Below, in pieces: positions 1-10,116 of a stretch of DNA of 30,000 bases. Under the pieces are notes generated by a model. It had not been told where the DNA came from, ran no database searches, and saw only the letters and a list, made by a program, of their open reading frames with translations. Every line of letters begins with the position of its first letter. Within the stretch, counting starts at the first letter, position 1. A program made the position numbers and the translations under genes. Source of the DNA: Anthoceros angustus (Eukaryota; Streptophyta; Anthocerotopsida; Anthocerotales; Anthocerotaceae); assembly GCA_010909165.1 (NCBI GenBank), contig MU008230.1:1-30000 (forward strand), read 5' to 3'.

Positions 1-690
1 GTCGCTTTTGCCTTCTCCTTCTTGTCACACTCTGCTCTTCTTTCCAAATTTCACTCCCCATTCTCTCTCCATGTATTCCTCGTCTCAATCCAGAGGCAAA
101 GGAACCTTCATACAAGCCAAGAGTTCCTCCTTTGCGCCTCCATGCACAGCCCCCTACCCTCTTTTCCCTGTTGTTCGCCTCGTGTCACCTTGTTGAACTC
201 CACCTGGGCGCCAACACTTGGCATGGAGTGCCCTTATCATCGGGTTTTGATCGCCGGCTTTGGCCTTCGAGCTCACCAAGTGGAGCTCTGGAGCATTGAA
301 GGACACAATGCGAGTCGAGGCGTAACATATTGGGAAGGAAGGACCGCGCCGTAGAATTTCCTCATTGGAATCTGTGTCCTCTCACACATACACTCGAGGC
401 CCCGCACCGAGTCCGACATTGAAGACTACAGATTCTGTGGAAGCAATGGGAAGGACGAGAGAGAGAAGATGGCAAGGATTGCCACCGAGAGTAAGAGGAG
501 GAGCAATTGGTGATGCTCAGTCGCCATAGCTCTAGATATAGGTAGCAAGTAAGCGAGGAGCGAGGCTAGAGGAGTAATAGCAAGTTTGTTTTGTTGGTAC
601 GATGCCACTCATGGTGTGAGTACACTCATTTGCTTAGACACTTAAAGAACATTTCATCTAGTCCTCTAGCTTATATTCTGCTTTGAAAAT
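1..690. other. unassigned intergenic or repeat-derived sequence
   Basis: I see no convincing gene here. Short open frames on both strands lack recognisable domains and their composition looks non-coding. The stretch may be the decayed 3' part of a copia-type element, because a purine-rich tract followed by an LTR-like start occurs at about 694-720, but no RNase H remnant could be read upstream of it. Confidence 0.4.
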
Positions 691-693
691 ATT

Positions 694-900
694 TCAACTA
701 AGTGGGAGTATTGAATATGTTGTTAGAACTCCAGCTATCTACCTATCTAGTGGTAGTTTTATATTAGTTATAGCGGTTTAATAACCCAAGTAGCCTTTTG
801 GCTATATAACACTCTTGCTTTTCTAATACAAGTAGCACTTTTCCATACGCTTTGTGTACTTGCTCCCGCCCTCGTGGTTTGACCACCGCCTAGCTTGGAT
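694..900 (+). repeat. possible copia-type 3' LTR with polypurine tract
   Basis: A purine-rich tract (AAGTGGGAGTATTGAATA, about 700-718) is followed by TGTTGTTAG and then by a TATA-like sequence (CTATATAAC near 803). Copia elements often place a GTGGGAG-type polypurine tract just before a 3' LTR starting with TG. The LTR end is not defined and no second copy was found in the window, so this could be an ancient solo remnant or chance resemblance. Confidence 0.3.
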
Positions 901-1249
901 CCTAGGATGGCACACGCTTGCTTTTTAGATTTGCTGGCTCCCAAGATTTAAAATTCCTCCTCAGAATGGCAAAGGACTCATGAGTGTGGAAGCGCAAGAC
1001 GGATATTTTACTTTGTGAAATCCTCCTCCTCTTATAGGAGGCCTTCCACATACAACCTCCCTAGGTGCCCCTGCAGTCACCTTTTCCAATTTTCTATTAT
1101 TTCCTACCGCCAAAGATTGAATACCGCACTCAAGGCTATTGTCCATCCTTGGTAAATTCTATTCTAGTAACTTCACCTAAATCTATCCTTGAAGGATGTC
1201 AGGTTACATCACCTGTCCTTTCTATTCTTCTATCTAGCATTTATGGTCT
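900..1249. other. unassigned AT-rich spacer
   Basis: No gene, RNA or clear repeat seen. The stretch lies between the possible copia LTR and the pyrimidine-rich left part of element X. Confidence 0.4.
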
Positions 1250-2187
1250 TTAACCATATCTAGTCTTCACTGCGGCTGGGACGTCTGCTGTGGATTGGCC
1301 CGCCTCCTTCTTGCTCTTGCCCTTCCCAGCCCTTGTCATCTTCCTAATGTGTGGGGCACAATCTTGCCCTTCCTTCCACTGCTGGGCGCTGGTTTCTCCG
1401 TCCTCAACGCCGCCCCCACGCAGCACTGTGCGCCCTTCTTTCCAGCCGCCTGTACCGGCTGCATTCCCGCTTACCAGCACACCGCTGTAGTCCGGCGATC
1501 ATCGGTAGTGCGACTACCTACCACTAGTCTGTCTTTATTTTTCTTCTCCCACTACGATTCTTGGGTTGGATTTTTCCGTGCTCCTTTCCTCCTATTTGAT
1601 TTGTCCATACCTATCATGGAGCATTCTCAAAGATCTTTCCTCCCTCAATTGTCAGCCGATTTCCACTAATCCTTCCGGGCCCTTTCCGCATCAGCCTCCT
1701 CTCCTGGCTCAGGCCCTTCCCTCGCACGTGGGATGAGGGAACTTCTCACCCCTCCTTCCTTCTTGACGGATCGGATCCCGTCCCTGTTCTCTTCCGGTGG
1801 GGTTGTTTCCCCCACCTCCTCCTCTATTCCCAGGGTAGGCTAACGACCCTCGGCCCCTTCATTCAAATGATCACGGACCCCGTCCAGGCTCAGAATGAGC
1901 CCGGCGCTCATGGTTATTCTACCCTGCCCATGAGTCACGGCGGTCGGGTTGGTTGCCACCACGGTAGTCCGGGCAGACTACTGTGGTAGGCTGAGTCACC
2001 TACCATAGGGTGACCGGGAGGGTCCCCCTCCTTGCTCTTCATGCCATCCTTCGCTTCTGGCGCTGCTGTCCCTTCTCCTCCTTCCGACTCCCCAGATTCC
2101 TCAGTGTCCATGTCACTTGTAGCCTCGTCAAAGTATGAGGCTTCCAGCTGCACTTGCTGCAGCTCCTTCCGGTCATCATCATGAGGG
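1250..2187 (-). mobile_element. left segment of decayed element X (minus strand, unknown family)
   Basis: This stretch resembles the pyrimidine-rich DNA at 11154-14400 in style and shares short motifs with it, notably ACCACGGTAGTCCG (about 1960 here and again near 14343) and CACCTACCA (near 1997 and 12269). On the minus strand, about 2185-1935 reads as an acidic, Glu/Asp-rich stretch (DMDTEESGESEGGEG) such as is common at the ends of structural proteins. I infer that it and 11154-14400 were one element before the gypsy element at 2188-11044 inserted. No known domain was recognised, so the family is unknown. Confidence 0.4.
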
Positions 2188-2630
2188 TGTCATGCCACCC
2201 TGATGAAATGACATGTGAAGGGGTATATGGGTGCATGTATGTGCATGAATATGGCATGTATGCCCGCTTATGGACATGCACACATGATGGGCATGCATGA
2301 TGGAATGCGACATGGCATGCTCAGAGGTTGTGAGGATGGCCACAACGCGTGGATGGCGGGTGTCAACATCATGATCACCCGTGATACGGCGATGCGGGAA
2401 CCGCGGGATGCATCGTCTCTCGGGGAGGTGTCAAGGCGCCAGGCGCCTGTGGCGAGGAAGGCACGCCGAGCACTTAGCGTATAAGATATGGAGCGTTAGG
2501 CGGATTGCGATGTTTGTTCTAGAAGCGTACGGATCCCAAACGTAGCATATGAGGTTCCTTGCATAGCGATAGCTCTGAGGAAGTCTTGGTGGCGAGTTGG
2601 ACTCCACATCCATTGAAATGAAATTTTGCA
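2188..2630 (+). repeat. 5' LTR of the gypsy-like element
   Basis: It begins TGTCATGCC and ends TTTTGCA, giving TG...CA termini. It matches 10588-11044 along its length, with scattered substitutions and short indels. Shared segments include the CATG-rich block (2205-2320), GAGGTTGTGAGGATGGCCAC, GATGTTTGTTCTAGAAGCG and the stretch from TACGGATCCC to TAGCTCTG. No standard tRNA primer-binding site follows at 2631. Confidence 0.75.
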
Positions 2631-4200
2631 CATCGCCAATCCCTTGAGTGGATCGCGGTGTGGCGTCGACAAGGGTGACTGCAGCTTAGCCGAGGTCTTG
2701 TGAAGGGAACTCAAGGACATCACGGAAGGACGGTGGAGCACAGATAAGTCCATGGTGAAGCAGTGAGGGTGCTGTAGACTACTCGGTGTTGTTTTGTCGG
2801 GTCGGTCCATTGCATTTAGGTCATCTGGCGAACTAGAACCCGCATATTTGTGGCGTAGGTTGTGGGATGAAGTGATTGTGAGACTCTCATGGTTGGGTGA
2901 TTGAATGACGGAAGGAGCCAACACTAACTTTGATGACATGCCATACATAGTCTCGCGGAAGGGATTAGTAAGGTAATGGTGTTTTTTGATGCAGGTGGAC
3001 AAACGAGTTTACTCCTATTCGAGCTCGTCTGTCACAATATCCCTCATCCATAAACCAAGTGGTCGATTGAGAGGTGTATAGTCCCGTCCGATCCATAGCA
3101 TTTGAAGAGTGGTGGTAGTAAGGAATGGAATATGAGATGGCGCCCGGCAAAAAGCGATGTGTTCACCGCTGGATATGTCGTTGGGCTGATTTTGAGGAAA
3201 AGTTCGGTGGGCAATCGATGAGATGGTGCTCAAGTACAAGTCCAATTCCATAGAAATGGCACTAAGGAAGATGAGCACGTTTCTTGCGGAGGCGACACCT
3301 CTGGTGTTGCAAGGATCGATCTTGCGAGGATCGCGGGCTCGCAGGCAAGAATGGCCAAGAAGATGTTGAAAGCGGATGGAGGAGGAGTCGTCCGATTCCA
3401 CAGGCGATGCCATCACATACCGTAGACGAGATGTTCTCCAAATTGCGGAAATGTTTCCAGTAGCCTCTATAGAAGATTCGGGAGTTGTCAAAGTTCACCA
3501 TCAAGCCCAGACCTCCAGTCCTATTTGAGGTGAGGCAATTGGTGACACGCGTGTGAAGGCGATGCGAAGGCCCCGGATCTACATTGCCGGAAGACAAGAA
3601 GAGTGATTGCTAATTTCCACACACATGATGCATGGTGCCGACTGAGCTAGAACAAGCCTATGAGATGGCGAGCGGGTCATGAAGGCGGCCGGTGACAAGC
3701 TTCTTGGGAGCACAATCGGTGAGGAGACGGCATGCCATGAACAACCCAAGGTTTCAAGGAAGAACTACGTAGCACACTCAAGTGAACACACTGAGAATTC
3801 CCACCAAGGAGCACGGCTATGACGCACCAACAAAGCCACGGTGAAATGTCTTGAGGGGCCGCACAAGGCCTTCGGTGAGCATCGGGTTGGGGGACGAAGG
3901 AGAAGGAGCAATGCGAACATGTGCCAAAGCCGGACATACAGCGGCGTGTTGGGCTCATCCCGAATTTAAAAGGGGTTGTGGGCGGGTGCCAAGGCAAAAT
4001 CGGTACACAGCGCGCCGATGAGTGCAGTGCAGAAAACTAGCCATGAGTGTAAGCACGGGGGGAAGCTCGGTGGCTATCACTGAGGACTATGATTCGGACC
4101 CAGAGGTGTATGCGCTAATGGCCACGAAATCACCAGATGATGGACGGACTAGCGTCGACCTGGGAGGAGCGGTGCGAAGAAAGAAGGGTGAGGAAAGGAA
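2631..4200 (+). pseudogene. 5' internal region and probable gag remnant
   Basis: No long frame survives. The plus strand at about 3256-3380 reads as a short plausible structural-protein stretch (KMSTFLAEATPLVLQG) before a stop, and further coding-like fragments continue in shifted frames to about 3600. Position between the LTR and the protease argues for gag, which catalyses nothing and would form the particle and bind RNA. No zinc knuckle was seen. Open frames on the opposite strand at 2496-3600 look like shadows. The gag label rests on position more than on sequence. Confidence 0.3.
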
Positions 4201-4810
4201 TCACTCAAGATGCCCAAATCCTTTAGGCAACATGAAGAAGATCCGGAGGAACGGACGTATGAAGAAGTCACCCAGTGCTGAGCTTATGCTTGAAAAGGTG
4301 ATGGATGTGCCCGTGATGAGCTTGCGTGACACACGGGAGTCAAGGCATAGCCGTTTAAGCCATGAAGGCTGGATGCAAAGGAGTCCGCCGAGCGATCGGT
4401 GTCCGGATCGTCGGCCCTGTGGGATCACTCAAGCCCGGCGGACGGGCAAAGGGGCATTGCCATGGTCAATAATCAAGGTCGGGAGGTAACGGTCAGCGGC
4501 TTTGCCCGAACATGTGTTGGTAGATCTGACAGCGCAGACCCGGTGTTGCTTGGGGCACGGGTGCAGAAGGCTCTCGGCTACTGGGGATAAGCTTAAGCCA
4601 TGTGAGGTGCACATTACCACATCGCGGGAACCAAGGAAGCGTGATGGGAATGACTAGCGAGGACGCATAGAGTTCAAGCCGGGCACAAAGGATGCCACCA
4701 TCGCCGTTCATTGCTTGGTGTCTAGCATGAATTACGATGTGCTGCTTGGGGCGATACTGCGGCCCGGCAATGGGGGGTAGATCCGTTACTCGAGCATTTT
4801 ATAGACGCGA
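4201..4810 (+). pseudogene. retropepsin (aspartic protease) remnant
   Basis: Retropepsins cleave the retroelement polyprotein; the active site is Asp-Ser/Thr-Gly-Ala. Here a decayed site is readable near 4525-4565 as SDSADPVLLGARVQKALG, resembling DSGAxxxLLG with the Gly lost or shifted. A second family-typical stretch (MNYDVLLGA) lies near 4729-4755 in another frame, followed by LRPGNG. Upstream, 4022-4489 is an open frame with a basic stretch that may be the gag-protease linker. At least two frame changes separate the pieces. The module sits directly before the methyltransferase domain. Confidence 0.55.
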
Positions 4811-5119
4811 TGGCGGGATGGGGACTTCACACAAGTGGCGATTCCGATATGAGGCGACATCTTGAGGTCGAGATGATCGCATTGCTATAGGCGGCGTTGT
4901 GCGAGCAAGTGGTATGGGAAGAACTCGTGCGGGAAGAGGAGGCGGGAGGCGTCAGCGATGGGTGTATGCATGTAAAGAAAACCCCCTGCGAAAAACTTTG
5001 GCGGGCGCACTCGACAAAGCCGGCGAAGCGTGGCCGATGTGTCCGGAAACATGCTTGCCCAAGTTGGGAGCCGTGGACAGCGCCGCTTTAAGGATCAATA
5101 CGGATGTGATTCGGTGGCA

Positions 5120-6045
5120 ACACGGCGGTATACACCTCATGGAGCTGTGTTCAGGGATCAGTAGCGGGCTTGAAGCGGTACTGAGGAGTGGAATACGGGT
5201 GAGGAAATACACGTGTGTTGAAGTGGACGAGAAGACACGTGCAGTCGCCAATCTAGGATCATCAGGATGCAAAGGACGTATCCCGGACTATTAAGCATGG
5301 AGGCAGTGAAGGGATGTCAGAGCAGGTTACCCCATGATGTCAGATTGGTAGGGAAACGACAGCTGGAAGCGGTCAGGTGCCCGGTCGATATGCTGCTCTC
5401 AGGATGGGAATGCAAGACGTTTTCCAGGGCCGGTTGTGGAAAAGGTGACGGTGTGGAAGTGGCTGCAGAAGTAATCAGGATTCTGAAGGAAGTACAGTTA
5501 GTCAATCCCACTTGCTGGTACGTGCTGGAAAATGTGTGCGGAGCATTCGATAAGCGTGAACATGTGAGGAAGGCTACGAGCAGCTCAGAAGTTGGATAGG
5601 AGAGGAGTTCATTATAGATGCTGCGCAAACGGGCTCATATGCCCACCGGGTGCGAAGTTTTTGGACAAACGTGACCCGTGTAGAGGTTCTCGAGCAACAC
5701 GTGGGTTGACCAAACCGGAAGCAATATGTGGATGATATCTTAGAAAAGGCGATCACGCGGTGCGGAAGATGGACAAACCTCCACGATTTCGTAAATAAGG
5801 TTGGGAAGCCGAGAAGGGCTGGCCCACACTCGTAAGGGCCCAATCTTATCTTATGCCTTGAGGCGGGCCGTGGTGGATCTCGTTGGAAATGAGGTAGGTG
5901 AGCCCACGGTGATGGAAGGGCCATGGGGTTTGATGGATGGGACCATCACGCGGGCATTCTGAAACATATGTCGATGCAAGTTCTTTGGGTCAAGCGTTTG
6001 ATCTACACCACGCAATGGCTGTTGAACGTGGGTCAGCCACACAAA
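5120..6045 (+). pseudogene. C5-cytosine DNA methyltransferase domain inside the gypsy polyprotein, frameshifted
   Basis: This family transfers a methyl group from S-adenosylmethionine to C5 of cytosine. Visible motifs in order: motif I MELCSGISSGLEAV (about 5138-5180) with VEVDEKTRAVA after it; motif IV DMLLSGWECKTFSRAG (about 5389-5437) with the catalytic Cys; motif VI WYVLENVCG (about 5516-5543) with the catalytic Glu; motif VIII-like SYAHRVRSFWTN (about 5635-5670), which resembles AHRARYFWGN of Dnmt3 enzymes; a C-terminal stretch with PTLVRAQSY (about 5820-5850) and TTQWLLNVGQPHK (about 6010-6048). Reading needs frame changes near 5265, 5565 and after 5700. Motif IV has Glu in place of the usual Pro before Cys. 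It lies between protease and reverse transcriptase, so it belongs to the element and is not a flanking host gene. Confidence 0.75.
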
Positions 6046-6059
6046 TAGATATGTGCAAG

Positions 6060-7010
6060 GGAGGTGATGTCTATCCTGCTTGAAGAAGGCGAGTTTCGTC
6101 TGACTGACACAAAGGAGATCATCTGCGGCTGCGAGGGGACGACAGAGAACACCACAGTAAACTCAACGCATGAGTGGCAGATATGCGAAGAGTTAGAAGA
6201 AGTCGATCAACAGAAGATTCGAGATATCTTTGCGAATCGGCACACCACCGTTTAGGAGAAGTATGATCGTATCAAGTTCAAGATCACCACCACCACCAAT
6301 GAGCCAGTGTTTAGACGAAGGCACAGGTTGAGTCCCATGGAGTGGGACATTGTGGATAGAAGATGTAAGGAGCTGGCAGCAGCTGGACTAATCAGGAAGT
6401 CCACCTCGCAATATCTTTGCGGCTTTGTGTTTAAAAAGGAATGGCGAATGGAGCAGCGAGAAGGATGTGTGGAGACTATCGTGCTTTGAATGAGGTGACA
6501 CCCATGGAGCGATATCCATGCCGGATGAAATCTTTGATGCCATTGGGCGGGCCAAGTATTTCACTACATTGGATTTCGAGATTCAATCAAATAGTCATCG
6601 AAGAGAGACAAGTGCAAGTGCGCATTTTGGGGTAAGGACCAGGTGTGGGAATGGGAAACAATGCCATTTGGTTTGAAAACGCATCATTTATTTTCATGGT
6701 GGGCGATTTGGAGTTCTGAGTATGTCGTTTGTAAGATGTTACATCGACGACATCTTAGTGTTCGATGTGACTGGAAGAACATCTCAACACCTTGAGATTT
6801 TCTGCAAAGATTGGCCAAATCGTCGGGGTTGAAGGCACACCAAAAAGTGCAAGTTTGCTTACAAGGAGATAGAATACAGGGCATAAGATAGTTCCGGTGG
6901 GGTGTTGCCTCGGTGGCCAAGGTCGGGCAATTGATCTCATGCCCCGCCTAGAGACATTGCCGCCTTGAGGGCATTTGGGACTTGTCAATTATTCGCGGTT
7001 TGTAGAAATA
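6060..7010 (+). pseudogene. Ty3/gypsy reverse transcriptase, degenerate
   Basis: Reverse transcriptase copies the element RNA into DNA. Recognisable pieces: PVFRRRHRLSPMEWDIVD and KELAAAGLIRKSTSQY (about 6305-6415), the typical N-terminal gypsy RT region; CGDYRALNEVTPMERYPC (about 6468-6525); FNQIVIEER (about 6583-6610); MPFGLK (about 6661-6678); and the catalytic YIDDILVF (6740-6763), with both active-site Asp present. A TAG at 6253-6255 and several frame changes break it. RNase H and integrase follow in gypsy order. The catalytic motif itself survives, so decay may be moderate. Confidence 0.8.
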
Positions 7011-7099
7011 TGAGCAACATATGCAAGGTCTTGTATGAATTGCTCAAGAAGGAGTGCCTTGGCGATGGGGACAAGCAGGGGAGGCTTGGCGAGTTGAAG

Positions 7100-7465
7100 A
7101 ACCACGGAAGGCCAATGCTCAAAAGGACCCGATTTTGACAAGCCATTTGTCTTATATCTGATTTGGGTCTTGGTGGTCTTGGACATGTGAAGAAGGAAAG
7201 GGCGGGTTGTCGCGTATGCAAATGGGTCCAACAATGCTGCGGAAGCAAACTACTCATCGTATGAAGGGAATGCACAGCTGGTTTGTTTACATTTCGGTGT
7301 ATTTGTTTGGCGGAGTTTTCAACATCACGGATCCATGCCCCTTCAAGGCTGATGACAAATATGAAGTGGAAAACTTGCCCGATGGGCGCTTTCTTGTCGA
7401 ATATGACATGCGATTGTGCACCGGGTAAAGTGCATCTCAATGCAACGGTCTCAGTAGAAACCCAA
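7100..7465 (+). pseudogene. RNase H domain remnant
   Basis: RNase H degrades the RNA strand of the RNA-DNA hybrid. Fragments in alternating frames match the gypsy RNase H region: VVAYANGSNNAAEANYSSYE (about 7208-7267), like the conserved S(R)xLxxAExNYxxxExE segment, then ITDPCPFKA (about 7327-7353) where family members have a VTDH.PL motif, and HLNA followed by a GLSRNP reading (about 7436-7462), the typical end of the domain. Frame breaks are frequent. Confidence 0.6.
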
Positions 7466-8786
7466 TGTGCGACAAAGAAGATGTGATTGGAGCAAGGCAG
7501 GACTTTAAACTCACTCAAAGCATGCCCAGTTTTTACATGGCCCTAATGTCTACAGAACAGGAAGATGGAAGGCAACTGGCTGAGGGAGGAAGAGACATAT
7601 GGAAGAATGAGCAAGCTATCCAGCTGTTACGGGAAGGACAGGTCCCGGGCATGGAAGCCTCAGCGCTGCAAAAACTACAACGGAAAATCGTTCGTTACAC
7701 TTATGAAAACGGTAAGGTGTGGGTCACGGATCGTGGAGTGCTCAAGGAAGTCCCACCTATAGGAGAAAGGAAGCAATTGGTAACTAAGATACATGTTACG
7801 CTTGGCCACTTTGGAGTGAAACGGACTCATCATATGTTGAAAAATGCGTACTTCTGGTCGGGCATGTATGCGAGGCGTTGAAAAGGTGGTGGCCAAATGT
7901 GCAGCGTGTGATGCGTGAAGGCGATTCTCCACCAAGATATGGTGTTGCATTCGCTACCCATCGAGGACTTTTCTTGAGATGGTGCATCTAATGCGAACTA
8001 CGTCAAGCGAGGGGAGACATTGTATGTTGATGATCGAACATTTTCGAAGTGGGTGGAGTTGGCCTTTACGCTCAGTTCGCAATATACCGCAGGCGTTTTG
8101 CAATGTGTTCTCTCGTGAGTCTGGCGTCTTTGAGGTGTTGGACCAAGGCAATGAGTTTCGAGGAGAGTTTCAAGCACTACTGGATCGAACGATAGATCCG
8201 GTGAACCTCCGGGATCACCGCGGTGATGGGTTGGCGGGCGTTTAGTCGGACCTTCAAGGACTCTTTGCGCAAATATTGTATGGAGATAGAACCCGATTCT
8301 TTGGGGAGCTATTGCCTTATGTAGCTCTAGGATATCGAATCGTGTACAAGCCGCTTGGTAACTGATCCTACTACATCATGTTTGGCGAAATGCAATCATG
8401 CTAGTGAACACCTCCAAGCCGTGGCGGACACGGATCCTATGGGATGTTTGTCGGAATTGCAAGCAAGAGCAAAGCTGTTTCAACGTGTGATGCCAATGGC
8501 CATGGATAATCTTGCTATAGCCCAACATCGGGACCAACTTCGATATGCATTCACCAGGGGAGGATCTTGGAAACCCAAAGCAAGGAAGTTTGAGGCAGGC
8601 GACTTCGTTTACTTGCAGCACCGACCCTCAACTACTTTAGATGTGAGCACTGGCCGTTTGATCCTGCGAGTAGTCCACGTCGGTGAGCAAGGGGTGATTG
8701 AGTTGGAAGGGCAAGATGGGCGTCGGTGCAAGAGCATATCACACACGGCACCGTGCCACTTGCCCAATCTCGACACAAGCGCATGA
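7465..8786 (+). pseudogene. integrase: zinc-binding, core and C-terminal domains, frameshifted
   Basis: Integrase inserts the DNA copy into the host genome. 7465-7881 is open (138 codons) and ends with the HHCC zinc-binding region: TLGHFGVKRTHHMLKNAYFW (about 7798-7857), with the Cys pair (KCAACD) in a shifted frame near 7894. Core fragments lie at about 7975-8340: an MIEHF segment near 8026, a Q-G-N-EFRGEFQ-LLDR stretch (8143-8190) in the place of the second catalytic Asp region, and LLPYVALGYR (about 8310-8340). 8355-8786 is open (143 codons) and holds the C-terminal domain, with GDFVYLQHRP and TAPCHLPNLD. There are stops between the domains. The intact C-terminal frame is notable among so many breaks. 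Confidence 0.75.
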
Positions 8787-8810
8787 GCATGGAAACCACC
8801 GATTGATCGC

Positions 8811-8935
8811 CTTGTGAGTTCTGTCACGTTCGATCACGGTGATGTTGCTTTGTGACAAATGCAGCGGAGGTATCATGTTTTTGCCCAGCCACTCCAATTC
8901 CAGACGGTGAATGGTTACGCCCGTGCTCATCCACA
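8811..8935 (+). pseudogene. PHD-finger-like zinc module after integrase, frameshifted
   Basis: PHD fingers bind histone H3 tails through a C4HC3 zinc cluster. Readable here: CEFC (8813-8824); CDKCSGG (8851-8871); a His in frame-shifted YH followed by FC; then PDGEWLRPCS (about 8906-8936), close to the P-x-G-x-W-x-C-P-x-C end of PHD fingers with one Cys apparently changed to Arg (TGC to CGC would do it). Frame changes near 8842 and 8873 are needed. It follows the integrase C-terminal domain directly. The assignment rests on Cys/His spacing and the GEW segment, so a related zinc finger is possible. Confidence 0.5.
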
Positions 8936-9471
8936 AGCAAATCAAGTGGGTGGGGGCGGTGGGTGCCTCATGAATGCAAGTTCGCCAACCACGACCCAAT
9001 AGGGTCTACATGTGCCCGTTCGCAAAAGCAGCGGCCGCAAGAGCGCGTAGTGTAGTAATGTTTTGGATGATGGCAATACAAGCGAGATGAGTGTTTGAAG
9101 CCCTATGATGGTCATACTTTTCGCAAAGGGTTAGGTTATCAGTGTGTAAATAGCCGCGAGAGGTTCCGCACCAAGGCCTTAGGTAGGCGCACATGAGGGA
9201 CAAGAGGCGCAAACTAAGCATCGCGGCAAATTGGGCCAACAGCACAAGGTGGGCGGCGTTGGCGAAAGGAGGTCGTCAGGCGCCCGTGGGCACAACAGCA
9301 GCTCGCGATTGGAGCATCTGGCATCATAAGGAACGGATCGCAAGCGTGGCAGCTCTGCATCAAGGTGATTTGTTGGTCATCTGTGGATTGAGGTCACGCT
9401 TCTGATTCGGAAGGGGGAAGGCAAGCTCACAACCCTGGTAGATTGAGAGCCTTTCGACAATCAGCGCCCTT

Positions 9472-10116
9472 GTGAGCCGGTTGTTCACGGGTGGATGGGT
9501 TTGGCACCAGCAGTGGCGATGCGTAGAAAAAGCCACTAACAAGTCTTCACGCATCTTTGGCGGAGGTGGGGGGTGTGACATGCGACTAACGGCGGAGGCT
9601 GTGGTGTGTGTAGAGGTGTGGATGGACACGGATCACACATGTAAGACCTGCTTTCGCAGGATGCATCATAGTGTGCCCCAATTTCCTGAGCGGCCATGGG
9701 AAGATAAGTGGCGTACTCCCCTGGTTCGCAAATATCAGCCTGGCAAACCAGAACGGCCAGAGACATTCCTGGAATTGCAGGCGTTTTTGCTGTATGTGGA
9801 GTCTCATCATGAGACTTGCAAGGTCGAAAATTTTCCATATGACCACAAGGATTTGTTTGAACTTGCAGGGAGAGGAATGAATAGGCAGACGTTTGTGTGG
9901 ACTAGCTATTGTGAAGGGGCATTTCGCAAACTGGAGCATCACCTTTTTATGCATCAGGTGTTTGATCACTGGCCCAAGGAAGGGTTTTTGATGTATAGGC
10001 AACAGGAGAAACCTGCAGATTTCGATTTGAAGTGTGGCTTAGTCATTTACATCGGGAGAAAGCGGGATGCCGCCCTGCAGGCTTTTACCGCTTGCTTTAT
10101 ACTTGACGAATTCTAG
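9472..10116 (+). CDS. open frame of unknown function in the 3' part of the gypsy element
   Basis: I do not recognise this protein. 214 codons are open although neighbouring modules are broken; the listed start is non-ATG (GTG), and internal ATGs exist (for example near 9580 and 9622). It contains a CKTC pair followed by RRMHH (about 9640-9670), a Pro/Trp-rich PQFPERPWEDKW (about 9679-9714), then a region rich in aromatic and charged residues (FELAGRGMNRQTFVWTSYC, about 9859-9915). A further coding-like stretch (YLRTVHRDYYVNGLNGPRMA) continues in another frame at about 10168-10227. The composition looks protein-coding. The location suggests an accessory protein, a continuation of the polyprotein, or a captured sequence. 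Confidence 0.45.
   Translation: MSRLFTGGWVWHQQWRCVEKATNKSSRIFGGGGGCDMRLTAEAVVCVEVWMDTDHTCKTCFRRMHHSVPQFPERPWEDKWRTPLVRKYQPGKPERPETFLELQAFLLYVESHHETCKVENFPYDHKDLFELAGRGMNRQTFVWTSYCEGAFRKLEHHLFMHQVFDHWPKEGFLMYRQQEKPADFDLKCGLVIYIGRKRDAALQAFTACFILDEF

Noticed and set aside
2496-3597. Several 100-170 codon minus-strand frames near the 5' LTR
   Set aside because: They run antisense to the gypsy element, partly across its LTR, and show no domain.
5120-6045. Host methyltransferase gene (MET1, CMT or DRM)
   Set aside because: No host-type introns or accessory domains; it is bounded by retroelement protease and reverse transcriptase on the same strand.
9472-10116. Chromodomain at the end of the gypsy element
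   Set aside because: No chromodomain aromatic cage pattern was visible, so I left the frame as unknown.
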